Positions 25,426 to 33,509 are shown, counted from the first letter of the stretch. The stretch: DNA of 64,000 nucleotides from Glaciecola sp964621345 (GCA_964621345.1 CAZUON010000011.1:17163-81162), one strand, 5' to 3'. The notes: a model not told the origin generated them from the sequence alone. Made by a program: numbers and translations.

Positions 25426-27890
25426 TAGCGATATTCCTGTTGCATGGCAGTAGTACGTAGCAAGTCCGCAAACACGCCCGCCGCAGTTACCGTAGCACCG
25501 GCGCCATAGCCACGAATAACATAGGGAATAGGCTGATAATATCGAGAATGGATTGCCAATGCATTTTCACCGTCTTTTACCGCAGCAAGTGGATGACTCA
25601 AAGGCACCGACTGAATACTCACGGTACAATTTCCGTTTTCAATTGCGCCTACATATCTTAGGACTTCGTTATTGGCGTTTGCTGCATCAACTTTAGCCTG
25701 AATCGTCGCATCAAGCTTTTCTAGGTTTTGCATAAAGCTTTTCACATCACCACTGTCATCAAAATCTCTTGGCAATACCGATTCAATTTGAATATCGCTT
25801 AACTCTAAAGACATACCTGACTCACGCGCCATAATCAGTAACTTACGTGCTACGTCCATGCCACTTAAATCATCCCGCGGATCAGGCTCGGTGAAGCCAT
25901 TTTCTTTGGCAATGTTAGTGGCTTGAGACAAGCTTAAGCCTTCGTCTAACTTTCCAAACACAAACGATAAAGAACCAGAGAGAATCCCCTCAAACTTACG
26001 CAGCTCATCCCCTGCAATAACTAGCTTTTGCAGATTATCAATGACCGGTAAGCCGGCGCCGACAGTAGTTTCATACAAATATTGCAGTTTATTATTTAAA
26101 GCAGTGCTTTGCAGTGCCTGATAACGCTCATAAGATGAGGTATTGGCCTTTTTATTTGGCGTAACAACATGAAAACCCGCTTCCATAAAATCCAGATACA
26201 AATCGGCAACGTCTTGGCTGCTAGTGCAATCTACAATTACCGGATTGGTTAAACTGTTGTTCACCACAAACTCACTAAGAACATCAAGCGACAAAGGTGC
26301 GCTTGCCTTTGCTAACTTGCCTTCCCACTCACCGTTTACGCCAATGCCATTAGCGTCTAATAAACAGGCTTTGCTATTGGCAATGCCGTACACGGTAAGC
26401 TTAATGTTTTTATCAAGTAATATACTTTGCTGCTTGGCAATTTGTGCCAATAATTCTTTGCCCACAAGGCCACAACCCACAAAAAATGCGTCGATGGTAT
26501 TGAGGTTGGTAAAAAAGTTTTGATGAATGACCTTAACTGCTTTTTTTGCCTTGTTATTGTCAATCACCGTTGAAATAGAACGTTCGGAAGAGCCTTGCGC
26601 GATAGCCACGTTGTTGATCCTCGCTTGAGCCAATGCATTGAAAAATTTAGCCGCCAAGCCATTAGACTGGCGCATGCCGTCACCCACAAGGGTCACAATT
26701 GCTAAATCTTCGCGCATTTCGATGGGCTCTAGTAACTGATTGTTCAGCTCTAGTGCAAAGTTCTCCTCTAGTAATTCAAGCGCTCGCTGGGCGTTATTCT
26801 GAGCAATACAAAAACTGATACTGTATTCAGAAGATGATTGCGTGATTAACGATATAGAAATATTGTCCTTAGATATCACATCAAAAATGCGACTCGCCAT
26901 ACCCACCATGCCCTTCATGCCAGGGCCTGAAACATTGAACATGACAATGTCTTCAAGGTGTGAGATACCTTTTACGCTGGTCCATAATTCACTTTTTTCA
27001 TGACTAATGAGCGTACCGGGAGCGGCAGGATTTAAAGTATTTCGAATTAAGCAGGGAATAGAAAACTGCGCAATTGGGCCAATGGTTTTTGGGTGCAAGA
27101 CTTTGGCACCAAAATACGATAGCTCCATTGCCTCTTGATAGGTCAGTTTGTCGAGTAAAACTGCCCCGTCTACCTGATTCGGATCCGCGTTATATACACC
27201 ATCTACGTCGGTCCATATTTCGCAACATGAAGCATTTATGCAGGCGGCAAGTATAGCTGCTGAGTAATCAGAGCCGTTGCGCCCTAGTGTGACCTTTTCG
27301 CCGTCTTCATTTGCCGCAACAAACCCCGGCATAATTAAAAACTGTTTGCCACTGACGTCGATGTCACTGAATTTAGCTCTTGAGATATCGAGTTGAGCTA
27401 AACTGTCGAGGTAATCACCGCTAGCTTGCACATGGTTAACCGGGTCAATAATTAGGTTATTAATGTTATGGGCACTGAGGATTTCGCTAAAAATTCTGAC
27501 GCTAACGTACTCTCCCATACTTAAAATACTTGCAGTAACTTGATCGGGACAGCTTCTCAATAAGGCTATGCCTTTTAACTGCTGAGTAAGTAAGTCGAGT
27601 TTCTCGTCAATAAATACGGCAAGATCATCATAGTTTAGATTAGGTAGTACTTCGTGTAGTTCTGTGGCAATACTGGTGAGGGTCATGTTGAGCTTAGCAA
27701 GTAACTCGCGATAGTCTTTACCACTTTGCGCTTGCTCGCATAATAGCGACAAAGCGTTGGTTACGCCTTTTGGTGCAGATAACACCACCGCAGCCCCCTC
27801 AAGCTCATGGGTGGCCCGACTAATGTCGAAAACGCGCATATAACGCGCCGCATCAGCCAATGATGAACCACCAAACTTTAACACCTTCAT
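25425..27890 (-). CDS. thrA: Bifunctional aspartokinase / homoserine dehydrogenase I (821 aa)
   Basis: It catalyses the first and third steps from aspartate to homoserine, the branch to threonine, isoleucine and methionine. The aspartokinase part (about 1-285) begins MKVLKFGGSSLADAARYM and contains GRNGSDYSAAILAAC. Two ACT regulatory domains follow (about 310-460, for example VSGPGMKGMVGMASRIFDV). The dehydrogenase part begins near 466 with the NAD(P)-binding FFVGCGLVGKELL and includes NPVIVDCTSSQDVADLY and EPDPRDDLSGMDVARKLLI. GAGGAG precedes the ATG. It is first in thrABC and overlaps thrB by one base. The name thrA is chosen over metL by the operon. A leader peptide and MetJ box lie upstream. 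Confidence 0.96.
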   Translation of the reverse strand: MKVLKFGGSSLADAARYMRVFDISRATHELEGAAVVLSAPKGVTNALSLLCEQAQSGKDYRELLAKLNMTLTSIATELHEVLPNLNYDDLAVFIDEKLDLLTQQLKGIALLRSCPDQVTASILSMGEYVSVRIFSEILSAHNINNLIIDPVNHVQASGDYLDSLAQLDISRAKFSDIDVSGKQFLIMPGFVAANEDGEKVTLGRNGSDYSAAILAACINASCCEIWTDVDGVYNADPNQVDGAVLLDKLTYQEAMELSYFGAKVLHPKTIGPIAQFSIPCLIRNTLNPAAPGTLISHEKSELWTSVKGISHLEDIVMFNVSGPGMKGMVGMASRIFDVISKDNISISLITQSSSEYSISFCIAQNNAQRALELLEENFALELNNQLLEPIEMREDLAIVTLVGDGMRQSNGLAAKFFNALAQARINNVAIAQGSSERSISTVIDNNKAKKAVKVIHQNFFTNLNTIDAFFVGCGLVGKELLAQIAKQQSILLDKNIKLTVYGIANSKACLLDANGIGVNGEWEGKLAKASAPLSLDVLSEFVVNNSLTNPVIVDCTSSQDVADLYLDFMEAGFHVVTPNKKANTSSYERYQALQSTALNNKLQYLYETTVGAGLPVIDNLQKLVIAGDELRKFEGILSGSLSFVFGKLDEGLSLSQATNIAKENGFTEPDPRDDLSGMDVARKLLIMARESGMSLELSDIQIESVLPRDFDDSGDVKSFMQNLEKLDATIQAKVDAANANNEVLRYVGAIENGNCTVSIQSVPLSHPLAAVKDGENALAIHSRYYQPIPYVIRGYGAGATVTAAGVFADLLRTTAMQQEYR

Positions 27891-27951
27891 GAGAGACTCC
27901 TCGCTCTTTAAATTACTTTATTTTACGTCCAACAAATCCACAAATTACGCC

Positions 27952-28079
27952 AAAAAAAAAGCCCGCATGCTGCGGGCTTTCGTTAACTATTAAAATGGCA
28001 CAAGCTAACGACCGCCCTCAAAAGAGGTGGTAATGGTCATAATACGCATCATGTCGTTAGTTTTTAGAATTATTTTCAT
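27952..28079 (-). promoter_or_regulatory. Transcription attenuator of the thr operon
   Basis: All parts of a classical attenuator are visible on the minus strand. The leader peptide gene contains CTAACGAC (28060-28053), which pairs perfectly with GTCGTTAG (28012-28005) at its end (pause hairpin 1:2). GGGCGGTCGTTA (28017-28006) can instead pair, 10 of 12 bases, with TAACGAAAGCCC (27985-27974), an antiterminator that takes the first half of the terminator. The terminator is a 7-bp GC stem (27977-27961) with loop GCA and nine T after it (27960-27952). A ribosome stalled at Thr, Ile or Met codons in between would favour readthrough into thrA. The mechanism is established for E. coli thrL. Its operation here is inferred. 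Confidence 0.85.
28005..28079 (-). CDS. thrL: thr operon leader peptide (24 aa)
   Basis: The ORF starts ATG at 28079 and ends TAG at 28005. It encodes 24 residues that begin MKIILKTND and then run MMRIMTITTSFEGGR. The central block reads Met-Met-Arg-Ile-Met-Thr-Ile-Thr-Thr, so it contains Met, Ile and Thr control codons, placed in the loop of the pause hairpin. E. coli ThrL is nearly all Thr and Ile. The repeated Met codons are unusual. It lies about 115 bases upstream of thrA, with the terminator between. The ribosome-binding site is weak (GAG). Confidence 0.85.
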   Translation of the reverse strand: MKIILKTNDMMRIMTITTSFEGGR

Positions 28080-28089
28080 AGGCTCAATT

Positions 28090-28113
28090 TGCCGTATAGA
28101 CGTCTAAATGTCA
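28090..28113 (-). promoter_or_regulatory. Candidate MetJ operator upstream of the thr leader
   Basis: Read on the minus strand, three contiguous 8-mers are TGACATTT (5/8), AGACGTCT (28105-28098, 8/8) and ATACGGCA (5/8). The middle one is a perfect met box and the tandem array resembles that at metK. TTGACA (28114-28109) could be a -35, but I find no good -10 with correct spacing. MetJ control of metL is known in E. coli. Control here is inferred, and the element could alternatively serve the divergent small gene at 28108. Confidence 0.6.
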
Positions 28114-28275
28114 ACAGAACTTTTATATAAATGGTTTTTATTCACTTTCTTTTTATCTTGGTTGGGCTATCTCGTGTTTTATTTTATTGCTGTTAAACCG
28201 AGCTTCAACGAGCAACAAGCACTCGTGCAAACACGAAGTCGTATTCGCGATGAAAATGGCATGCCTATTTCTTAA
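28108..28275 (+). CDS. Small single-pass membrane protein of unknown function (55 aa)
   Basis: The ORF begins ATG at 28108, directly after an in-frame TAA, and ends TAA at 28275. The protein begins MSTELLYKWF, then one transmembrane segment (about 9-29, LFTFFLSWLGYLVFYFIAV), and a charged C-terminal tail (NEQQALVQTRSRIRDENG). I see no Shine-Dalgarno and no recognisable domain. It is divergent from the thr leader and its start codon lies within the MetJ-like array. It may be a true small protein because the hydrophobic segment and charged tail look protein-like, but support is only ORF structure. Confidence 0.5.
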   Translation: MSTELLYKWFLFTFFLSWLGYLVFYFIAVKPSFNEQQALVQTRSRIRDENGMPIS

Positions 28276-28304
28276 GGCGCGCTTTAGGCGGAGTTAAAAA
28301 GCGA

Positions 28305-28814
28305 TTAAACAGTCCCCTCCTCACACTGCCGCAAACGCAAGTTCCCAACAAACGGCTCCAATGCCAAGGTTGCGGTTTTTATTTGTGATACCTTTTCCCC
28401 GCTTTGGATGTCTTCAATCCAGACCGAAATTTCTTCCTCGTTACGCTCGCGATTGAGCATGTAACTTTTACCTTCATCGAGGCTTACATCAAACTCAACA
28501 AAGGCATATTTGCTTGCAGCCGTGCCTGGCTTGTTAACATCGGCTCTTACCCAAAGCTTATGTTCACCTGCTGGATATTGGCGCGGAACGTCAAAGCCAG
28601 CGGCGTAATCGCGCGGAAGGTTAAATCCGATGGGGCGATTAAAGCGGCACATTAAATAAACGTATTCTTTGGTAGGACGATTGTTTTGCACAAAATTTTC
28701 TATTCGAAAATGCCCTTCCTTTACTCCCAAATCAATGGGAAAAGTATTACAACCCGACATCACCCCACTAAAACACAACAACCCTATTACGTTAGCTAGA
28801 GTAAATTTTTTCAT
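28305..28814 (-). CDS. Lipoprotein of unknown function (169 aa)
   Basis: Residues 1-22 form a lipoprotein signal ending VMSGC, with Cys22 the likely lipidation site. The mature part is beta-rich with several aromatic residues and paired short motifs such as FNLPRDYAAGFDVPRQYPAGEH and YAFVEFDVSLDEGKSYML. The region from about 75 to 140 resembles small outer-membrane lipoproteins with an immunoglobulin-like fold, but I cannot assign a named family. Two Cys (MCRFN and RLRQCEEG) may form a disulfide. It is a single gene facing the 28108 small ORF and divergent from aceK. Confidence 0.8.
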   Translation of the reverse strand: MKKFTLANVIGLLCFSGVMSGCNTFPIDLGVKEGHFRIENFVQNNRPTKEYVYLMCRFNRPIGFNLPRDYAAGFDVPRQYPAGEHKLWVRADVNKPGTAASKYAFVEFDVSLDEGKSYMLNRERNEEEISVWIEDIQSGEKVSQIKTATLALEPFVGNLRLRQCEEGTV

Positions 28815-28969
28815 CTCGTAATCCTTACTTGATAAATCAAAAATTCAAACGCTGATTAGATTATTAAAGATCAGAACAATCGTAAAGCCAAAAGCCCTGT
28901 ATTTATGACTGATAAAAAAATGCTACCATGCTCAGATGACTGTTTACTAAGCTGTAATTACTAACGACC

Positions 28970-30712
28970 ATGCCCTCAAAGCAATACCAAAGCACAGACC
29001 AGCAAGCAAAGTTACTTAGCTATCAGATACTACATGGTTTTGATAAGTCGTATCGGCGTTTTAGTCGAATTACCAGCGGTGCACAAGAGCGCTTTGAGAA
29101 CTGTGAATGGGCGGCATCTGGACAAGGCATTAAGGAACGGATTACCACTTATCATCAAAGCTTGTCTGAAATCGTTAGCGAAATCTATCAGCATATCAAT
29201 CCTCAAAGCCTACCCGACGGTTTTTGGATGGCTTGCAAAGAACACTACACAAAACTGTTAAGTGATCATCCCCAATTTGAGCTTGCCGAAACTTTTTATA
29301 ACTCGGTGATTGGTCGCATCTACCGACACGGTCGAATCGATAACAAGATCATGTTTGTAGAGCCAAGTCGTTGCTTCTTGCCAGGCCAAGACCGTAATAA
29401 AGTAGTCTATAGCTTTGACACCACCAGCACAGTGCTTGAGATGTATCAGGCAATATTTGAGACCTACCGTTTTAAGGTCCCTTTCGACAACTACGATGCA
29501 GATTTGGCTAAACTCGAAGCTGCTCTTAGACAGCGACTGAATAAAGAACAACTTGCATCAGTACATACGGTCGAAATGCTAAAGTCGGTATTTTATCGGG
29601 GTAAAGCTGCCTATTTGGTTGGGCGAATTTGCATGCCAGATGAAACACTTCCGTTTGTTATTGCGCTGCAAATGAGTGAAAAACGTAGTTTGTTGGTTGA
29701 TGCGCTATTGACCGAACGCCCGCACATGAGTGTTATTTTTGGCTTTGCACGCTCGTATTTTATGGCACAAACCCAAAACCCCGCCGAGGTTGTCGCGTTT
29801 TTGCAAGAGTTGCTTCCTCATAAAAAGAACTTTGAGCTTTATATGTCTTTAGGCTTTTACAAACATGGGAAAACGGTATTTTATCGCAACTATCTAGCGC
29901 ATTTGGCAAATACCAGCGACAAATTTGAACTCGCACCGGGGATAAAAGGCTTAGTCATGGCCGTATTTCACCTACCCTCCTACGGGGTTGTATTTAAACT
30001 TATTCGTGATGAATTTGCAGAAAGTAAAAAAATTACCCGTGAGCATGTGAAAGACTGTTATCGATTGGTAAAAATGACCGACCGTGTAGGTCGCATGGCC
30101 GATACCCATGAATATGTTAATTTCAGCTTTCCAAAAGAGCGTTTTGACCCTGTTTTGTTGCAACACTTACTTGAAACCTGCGCTAAAACAGTTTCGGTCA
30201 AAGACAAACAAGTGATCATTAAGCATTTGTACATAGAGCGGAAAATGACGCCCCTGAACCTGTATCTGCAACAAGAAACCAACCCACAAAAGATAGAAGA
30301 TGCGATTAAAGACCTCGGAACCTGTATCAAACAAATCGCGTATGCGAATATTTTTCCTGGTGATATGTTGCATAAGAATTTTGGGATTACCAAAACTGGG
30401 CGCGTCATTTTTTATGACTACGATGAAATCTGTTACATGAGCGAGCGCACCTTTCGGGAGTTACCTAAGTCTGACGACCCTTATGCACTCGATACGCTGT
30501 CGGTTGGACCAAGCGATGTGTTTCCGGAGCAATTTGAGCATTTTATTGTGGGTAAAAAGCACTTAAAAGACCTGCTCAAGCAACATCATGGAGACTTACT
30601 CAGCCCGCAATACTGGCGCGAAGTGCAAAGTGTCGCAGCACAAGGTGTTATTCAAAATTTTACGCCTTATCCAGAACACATTCGCTTTAAACACACAACA
30701 AAAGAAGCCTAA
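28970..30712 (+). CDS. aceK: Isocitrate dehydrogenase kinase/phosphatase (580 aa)
   Basis: AceK both phosphorylates (inactivates) and dephosphorylates isocitrate dehydrogenase, sending isocitrate into the glyoxylate shunt during growth on acetate. The sequence is colinear with the family over its full length (E. coli 578 aa). The N-terminal regulatory part has HGFDKSYRRFSRITSGAQERF. The kinase-like C-terminal half has VFKLIRDEFAESKKITREHV, with the ATP-binding Lys, and NIFPGDMLHKNFGITKTGRVIFYDYDEICYM with the catalytic and metal-binding Asp and Asn residues. Unlike E. coli aceBAK, no aceB or aceA lies beside it. It precedes a repeat cluster and a convergent MAPEG gene. Confidence 0.96.
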   Translation: MPSKQYQSTDQQAKLLSYQILHGFDKSYRRFSRITSGAQERFENCEWAASGQGIKERITTYHQSLSEIVSEIYQHINPQSLPDGFWMACKEHYTKLLSDHPQFELAETFYNSVIGRIYRHGRIDNKIMFVEPSRCFLPGQDRNKVVYSFDTTSTVLEMYQAIFETYRFKVPFDNYDADLAKLEAALRQRLNKEQLASVHTVEMLKSVFYRGKAAYLVGRICMPDETLPFVIALQMSEKRSLLVDALLTERPHMSVIFGFARSYFMAQTQNPAEVVAFLQELLPHKKNFELYMSLGFYKHGKTVFYRNYLAHLANTSDKFELAPGIKGLVMAVFHLPSYGVVFKLIRDEFAESKKITREHVKDCYRLVKMTDRVGRMADTHEYVNFSFPKERFDPVLLQHLLETCAKTVSVKDKQVIIKHLYIERKMTPLNLYLQQETNPQKIEDAIKDLGTCIKQIAYANIFPGDMLHKNFGITKTGRVIFYDYDEICYMSERTFRELPKSDDPYALDTLSVGPSDVFPEQFEHFIVGKKHLKDLLKQHHGDLLSPQYWREVQSVAAQGVIQNFTPYPEHIRFKHTTKEA

Positions 30713-30750
30713 GTAAACAAAGGCCAAGCGATAATTAATAAGTTTGCCAC

Positions 30751-30902
30751 GTCATCGTGGCGAAGGCACCGTCATCGTGGCGATGGCACCGTCATACCGG
30801 CGAAGGCCGGTACCTCCTATCGAAACAACTGAGCTTAAATATAGCGGATTGTTTAGACAACGTCGCTAGATTTAAGAGGTTCCCACCTTCGTGGGAATGA
30901 CG
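30751..30902. repeat. Tandem and inverted copies of a dispersed REP-like repeat
   Basis: Three tandem 20-base units lie at 30751-30770, 30771-30790 and 30791-30810. The first two begin GTCATCGTGGCGA and end GGCACC. The third reads GTCATACCGGCGAAGGCCGG and continues with TACCTC. An inverted relative lies at 30876-30901 (GAGGTTCCCACCTTCGTGGG, then AATGAC). Together the third unit and this copy form a long imperfect palindrome between aceK and the MAPEG gene. The core matches the perfect palindrome at 57325-57394. No ORF is associated with it. Confidence 0.85.
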
Positions 30903-30942
30903 GGAAGGGTTGTGGGAATACGGTTTTTGTATTGCGCACAGG

Positions 30943-31329
30943 TTAACTTAGTAATAGCCAATAATGCGCAACAATTGTACCCATTGCGAGCACCCACACT
31001 GAGCTGCGAGCTACGTGCCAGTTACACCAATAACACACTAAGTAGAGCAAGCGTAGGATGACAAAAGCAATGCAAAGCTGCGCGGTATACACGGTGTGGG
31101 AATCAAGGGCTAGTACCAACAATACAGTGGGCGCAAAAAAGCATATCGCCTCAAAGCAATTATCATGAGCCGCTTTTGCGCGTGCGCCTAAACCTTCTAA
31201 GCGTCCTTGTTGAGCGCGCGGGTGACGATTATCGTAACGACCCTCGCGCTGCATCATTATCGCTAAAGGTACTTTTGCAATCATAGGCATAAATAAAACG
31301 AGGGCCATACAAATAATTATAACAAACAC
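30943..31329 (-). CDS. MAPEG family membrane protein (128 aa)
   Basis: This small integral membrane protein belongs to the MAPEG superfamily (membrane-associated proteins in eicosanoid and glutathione metabolism). Bacterial members are mostly uncharacterised or show glutathione transferase or peroxidase activity. It has four hydrophobic segments (about 3-20, 55-78, 81-100 and 106-126). The loop after the first segment has REGRYDNRHPRAQ, and RAKAAHDNCFEAICFFAPTV is the typical second-segment motif with the conserved Asn-x-x-Glu. The gene converges with aceK, with REP-like repeats between, and starts next to the response-regulator gene. The true substrate is not known. Confidence 0.87.
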   Translation of the reverse strand: MFVIIICMALVLFMPMIAKVPLAIMMQREGRYDNRHPRAQQGRLEGLGARAKAAHDNCFEAICFFAPTVLLVLALDSHTVYTAQLCIAFVILRLLYLVCYWCNWHVARSSVWVLAMGTIVAHYWLLLS

Positions 31330-31349
31330 TTAATGTTCCTTTTTGTTAT

Positions 31350-31377
31350 TAAAAGTGTATCTTTACTAACACTTTTA
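31350..31377. promoter_or_regulatory. Inverted repeat in the promoter region of the OmpR-type regulator
   Basis: TAAAAGTGT (31350-31358) and ACACTTTTA (31369-31377) are perfect 9-bp inverted arms with a 10-base spacer. They lie 26 bases before the response-regulator ATG and within the short region shared with the divergent MAPEG gene. This could be an autoregulatory operator or a small hairpin. Confidence 0.45.
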
Positions 31378-31402
31378 TTAGGTTATCAGCTATCTTAACA
31401 CT

Positions 31403-32107
31403 ATGAAAATATTGATTGTAGAAGACGAACCCACCGTAGCACAGCTCATTAACAAAGGCTTAGCACAGGAAGGCCACGAATGTGTGATTACGCAAAACGG
31501 TGAGGAAGGCTTATCGCTGGCACTCGATAGCGAAAAACAACATTTATTCGACGTGATAATACTCGACCGAATGCTACCCAAGTTAGACGGTTTAGAGGTA
31601 TTACAGCAACTAAGGCAGGCGAACGTAAACACACCTACTTTATTTTTAAGCGCTAAAAATAAAGTTGACGACAAAGTAACTGGCTTGCGTGCTGGCGCTG
31701 ACGACTACCTCACCAAACCCTTCGCATTTGAAGAGTTATTAGCCAGAGTAGAGCTTCTAGCAAGTCGCGCTGCCAGTGCCGCAAAAAATGTGCCTGAAAA
31801 TAAAACTGAGCTTAGCTTGGGCGAACTTAAACTCGACTTAATCAATCGTAAAGTATTACGTGGTGGGCAAGAAATTGATTTACAGTCTAAAGAGTTTAAG
31901 CTTCTTGAATACTTAATGTTAAACGAAGGCAAAATTGTGACGCGTACCATGCTCCTTGAAAAGGTATGGGAGTATAATTTTGACCCTCAAACCAATGTCA
32001 TCGATGTTCATATTAGCCGTTTACGCAATAAAATCGATAAAGGCTTTGCCTACCCTATGATCGAAACCATTCGAGGTGCAGGCTATAAAATTAGTGTGAA
32101 AGGATGA
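31403..32107 (+). CDS. OmpR/PhoB-family response regulator (234 aa)
   Basis: The protein is a two-component transcription regulator paired with the kinase that follows. The receiver domain (1-118) has the acidic pair VEDEP (Glu7-Asp8-Glu9), the phosphorylation site Asp55 in IILDRMLPKLDGL, Thr/Ser in LFLSAKNK and the switch Lys105 in YLTKPFAFEEL. The C-terminal winged helix (about 130-232) shows LSLGELKLDLINRKVL and LQSKEFKLLEYLML, then the recognition-helix region NVIDVHISRLRNKIDKGF. It is followed after 16 bases by the sensor gene. The target genes and signal are unknown. The subgroup resembles CusR and QseB-type regulators. Confidence 0.94.
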   Translation: MKILIVEDEPTVAQLINKGLAQEGHECVITQNGEEGLSLALDSEKQHLFDVIILDRMLPKLDGLEVLQQLRQANVNTPTLFLSAKNKVDDKVTGLRAGADDYLTKPFAFEELLARVELLASRAASAAKNVPENKTELSLGELKLDLINRKVLRGGQEIDLQSKEFKLLEYLMLNEGKIVTRTMLLEKVWEYNFDPQTNVIDVHISRLRNKIDKGFAYPMIETIRGAGYKISVKG

Positions 32108-32123
32108 GGCAAATTAGTTAACT

Positions 32124-33509
32124 ATGCGAGCCATTCAAGCCTACAGTAAAAGCTCCAGTTTTATTGTTAGTTTTATTTTCACTACGCTGTTGCTCATCGC
32201 GGTAATTTTTAATACTTACGTACTTACTGTTGCCAGTGACGACCTCCTCATAAGAGAAACCGAAGCCGCCATACTTGCCGATATCGGTGGCTTTAGAAGT
32301 TTGTATAGCGCAGCAGGGCGCCCCGCAGTTGTGCGTGCACTAGATAACCGCGTTAATAACATCAACAATGATTTTTTGTACTACCTCAAAAACGGTAAAG
32401 ACGAATTTATTACAGGTAATCTTGCAAAATGGCCAGGTGCCGACACTCTCCCAATAAAAAATGGTTTACTTGAAATCGAAGTGTATTTGCGGCCAGAGCA
32501 AGATAAAGTCTCACTGCGCGGTCATAACAAAGAAACCGCGCTTGCGATGATTGTAGAGTTTGCTAATAAAGACACGCTATTGGTAGCCCGAAATGTCAAA
32601 GATATTGAATTTGCACTCAAATTAGCGCAAACCTCTTCATATGTCCTCATTGTAATTGTATGTATTATTTCGATACTAAGTATTGTGGTGGCCTACTATG
32701 TGGTGAGTCGAATCAATTTAATATCAGATACCGCAGACGAGATCATATCGACAGGGAATCTAAGCGACCGACTATACGTGGAGAGTAGTTGGGATGATTT
32801 AAGTAAACTTAGCCTAGCGCTGAATCAAATGCTCGACAAAATTGAGCAATCGGTTAATTCTATACAAAATGTATCGGACAACATTGCCCACGATTTAAGG
32901 ACGCCACTTACCAGGCTGAAATCTCATATTGAGCAAATAGACCATCCAGAAAAATACGAGTTGATCGCAGAGTGCGACAACATAATGGCTATTTTTAATT
33001 CACTTTTACGCATTACCGATATTGAAACCAGTGCAAAAAGAGCGGGCTTTGCACAGCAAGATATTAGCGCTGTGGCAATGGATGCGATTGAGCTGTATCA
33101 GCCGGTAATGGAAGACAAAGCGATTGTATTAAGTAGTAACATCGTGCCCGATGCGACACTGCATTGCGATAAAAACTTGTTGTTTCAGGCCTTTGCCAAT
33201 GTTATCGATAACGCAGTGAAATTCACGCCTGAAGACGGTTCGATATCTGTATCATTGGATTTCGATGAGAGTAAGCGTCAATACATATTTAGTGTGAACG
33301 ATAGTGGTATTGGGGCAAGCGATGAAGTATTAGATAAGCTCACGCAGCGCTTTTTCCGAGAGGATAAAAGCAGAACCGCGAGTGGCAATGGCTTGGGCTT
33401 ATCGTTAGTGGCAGCTATTATAAGCTTGCATGACGGCGACCTTCGTTTTGAAAGAACAAAGCTGGCAACAAAGTCTGGTCTTTGTTGCCACATAACCTTA
33501 CCCGCGTAA
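32124..33509 (+). CDS. Two-component sensor histidine kinase (461 aa)
   Basis: This inner-membrane kinase has two transmembrane segments (about 13-36 and 172-194) enclosing a periplasmic domain of about 135 residues of unknown ligand. A HAMP linker follows (about 195-248). The H-box is DNIAHDLRTPLTRLKSHIEQ with phospho-His256. The ATPase domain carries NVIDNAVKFTPED, DSGIGASDEVL and GNGLGLSLVAAII. The kinase follows its response regulator by 16 bases, so the pair is one operon. Periplasmic residues such as AAGRPAVVRALDNRV do not point to a metal site, so the stimulus is undetermined. Confidence 0.93.
   Translation: MRAIQAYSKSSSFIVSFIFTTLLLIAVIFNTYVLTVASDDLLIRETEAAILADIGGFRSLYSAAGRPAVVRALDNRVNNINNDFLYYLKNGKDEFITGNLAKWPGADTLPIKNGLLEIEVYLRPEQDKVSLRGHNKETALAMIVEFANKDTLLVARNVKDIEFALKLAQTSSYVLIVIVCIISILSIVVAYYVVSRINLISDTADEIISTGNLSDRLYVESSWDDLSKLSLALNQMLDKIEQSVNSIQNVSDNIAHDLRTPLTRLKSHIEQIDHPEKYELIAECDNIMAIFNSLLRITDIETSAKRAGFAQQDISAVAMDAIELYQPVMEDKAIVLSSNIVPDATLHCDKNLLFQAFANVIDNAVKFTPEDGSISVSLDFDESKRQYIFSVNDSGIGASDEVLDKLTQRFFREDKSRTASGNGLGLSLVAAIISLHDGDLRFERTKLATKSGLCCHITLPA

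Noticed and set aside
29034..29261. Frame-shifted ORF inside aceK
   Set aside because: Overlaps the conserved AceK coding region in another frame and has no support.
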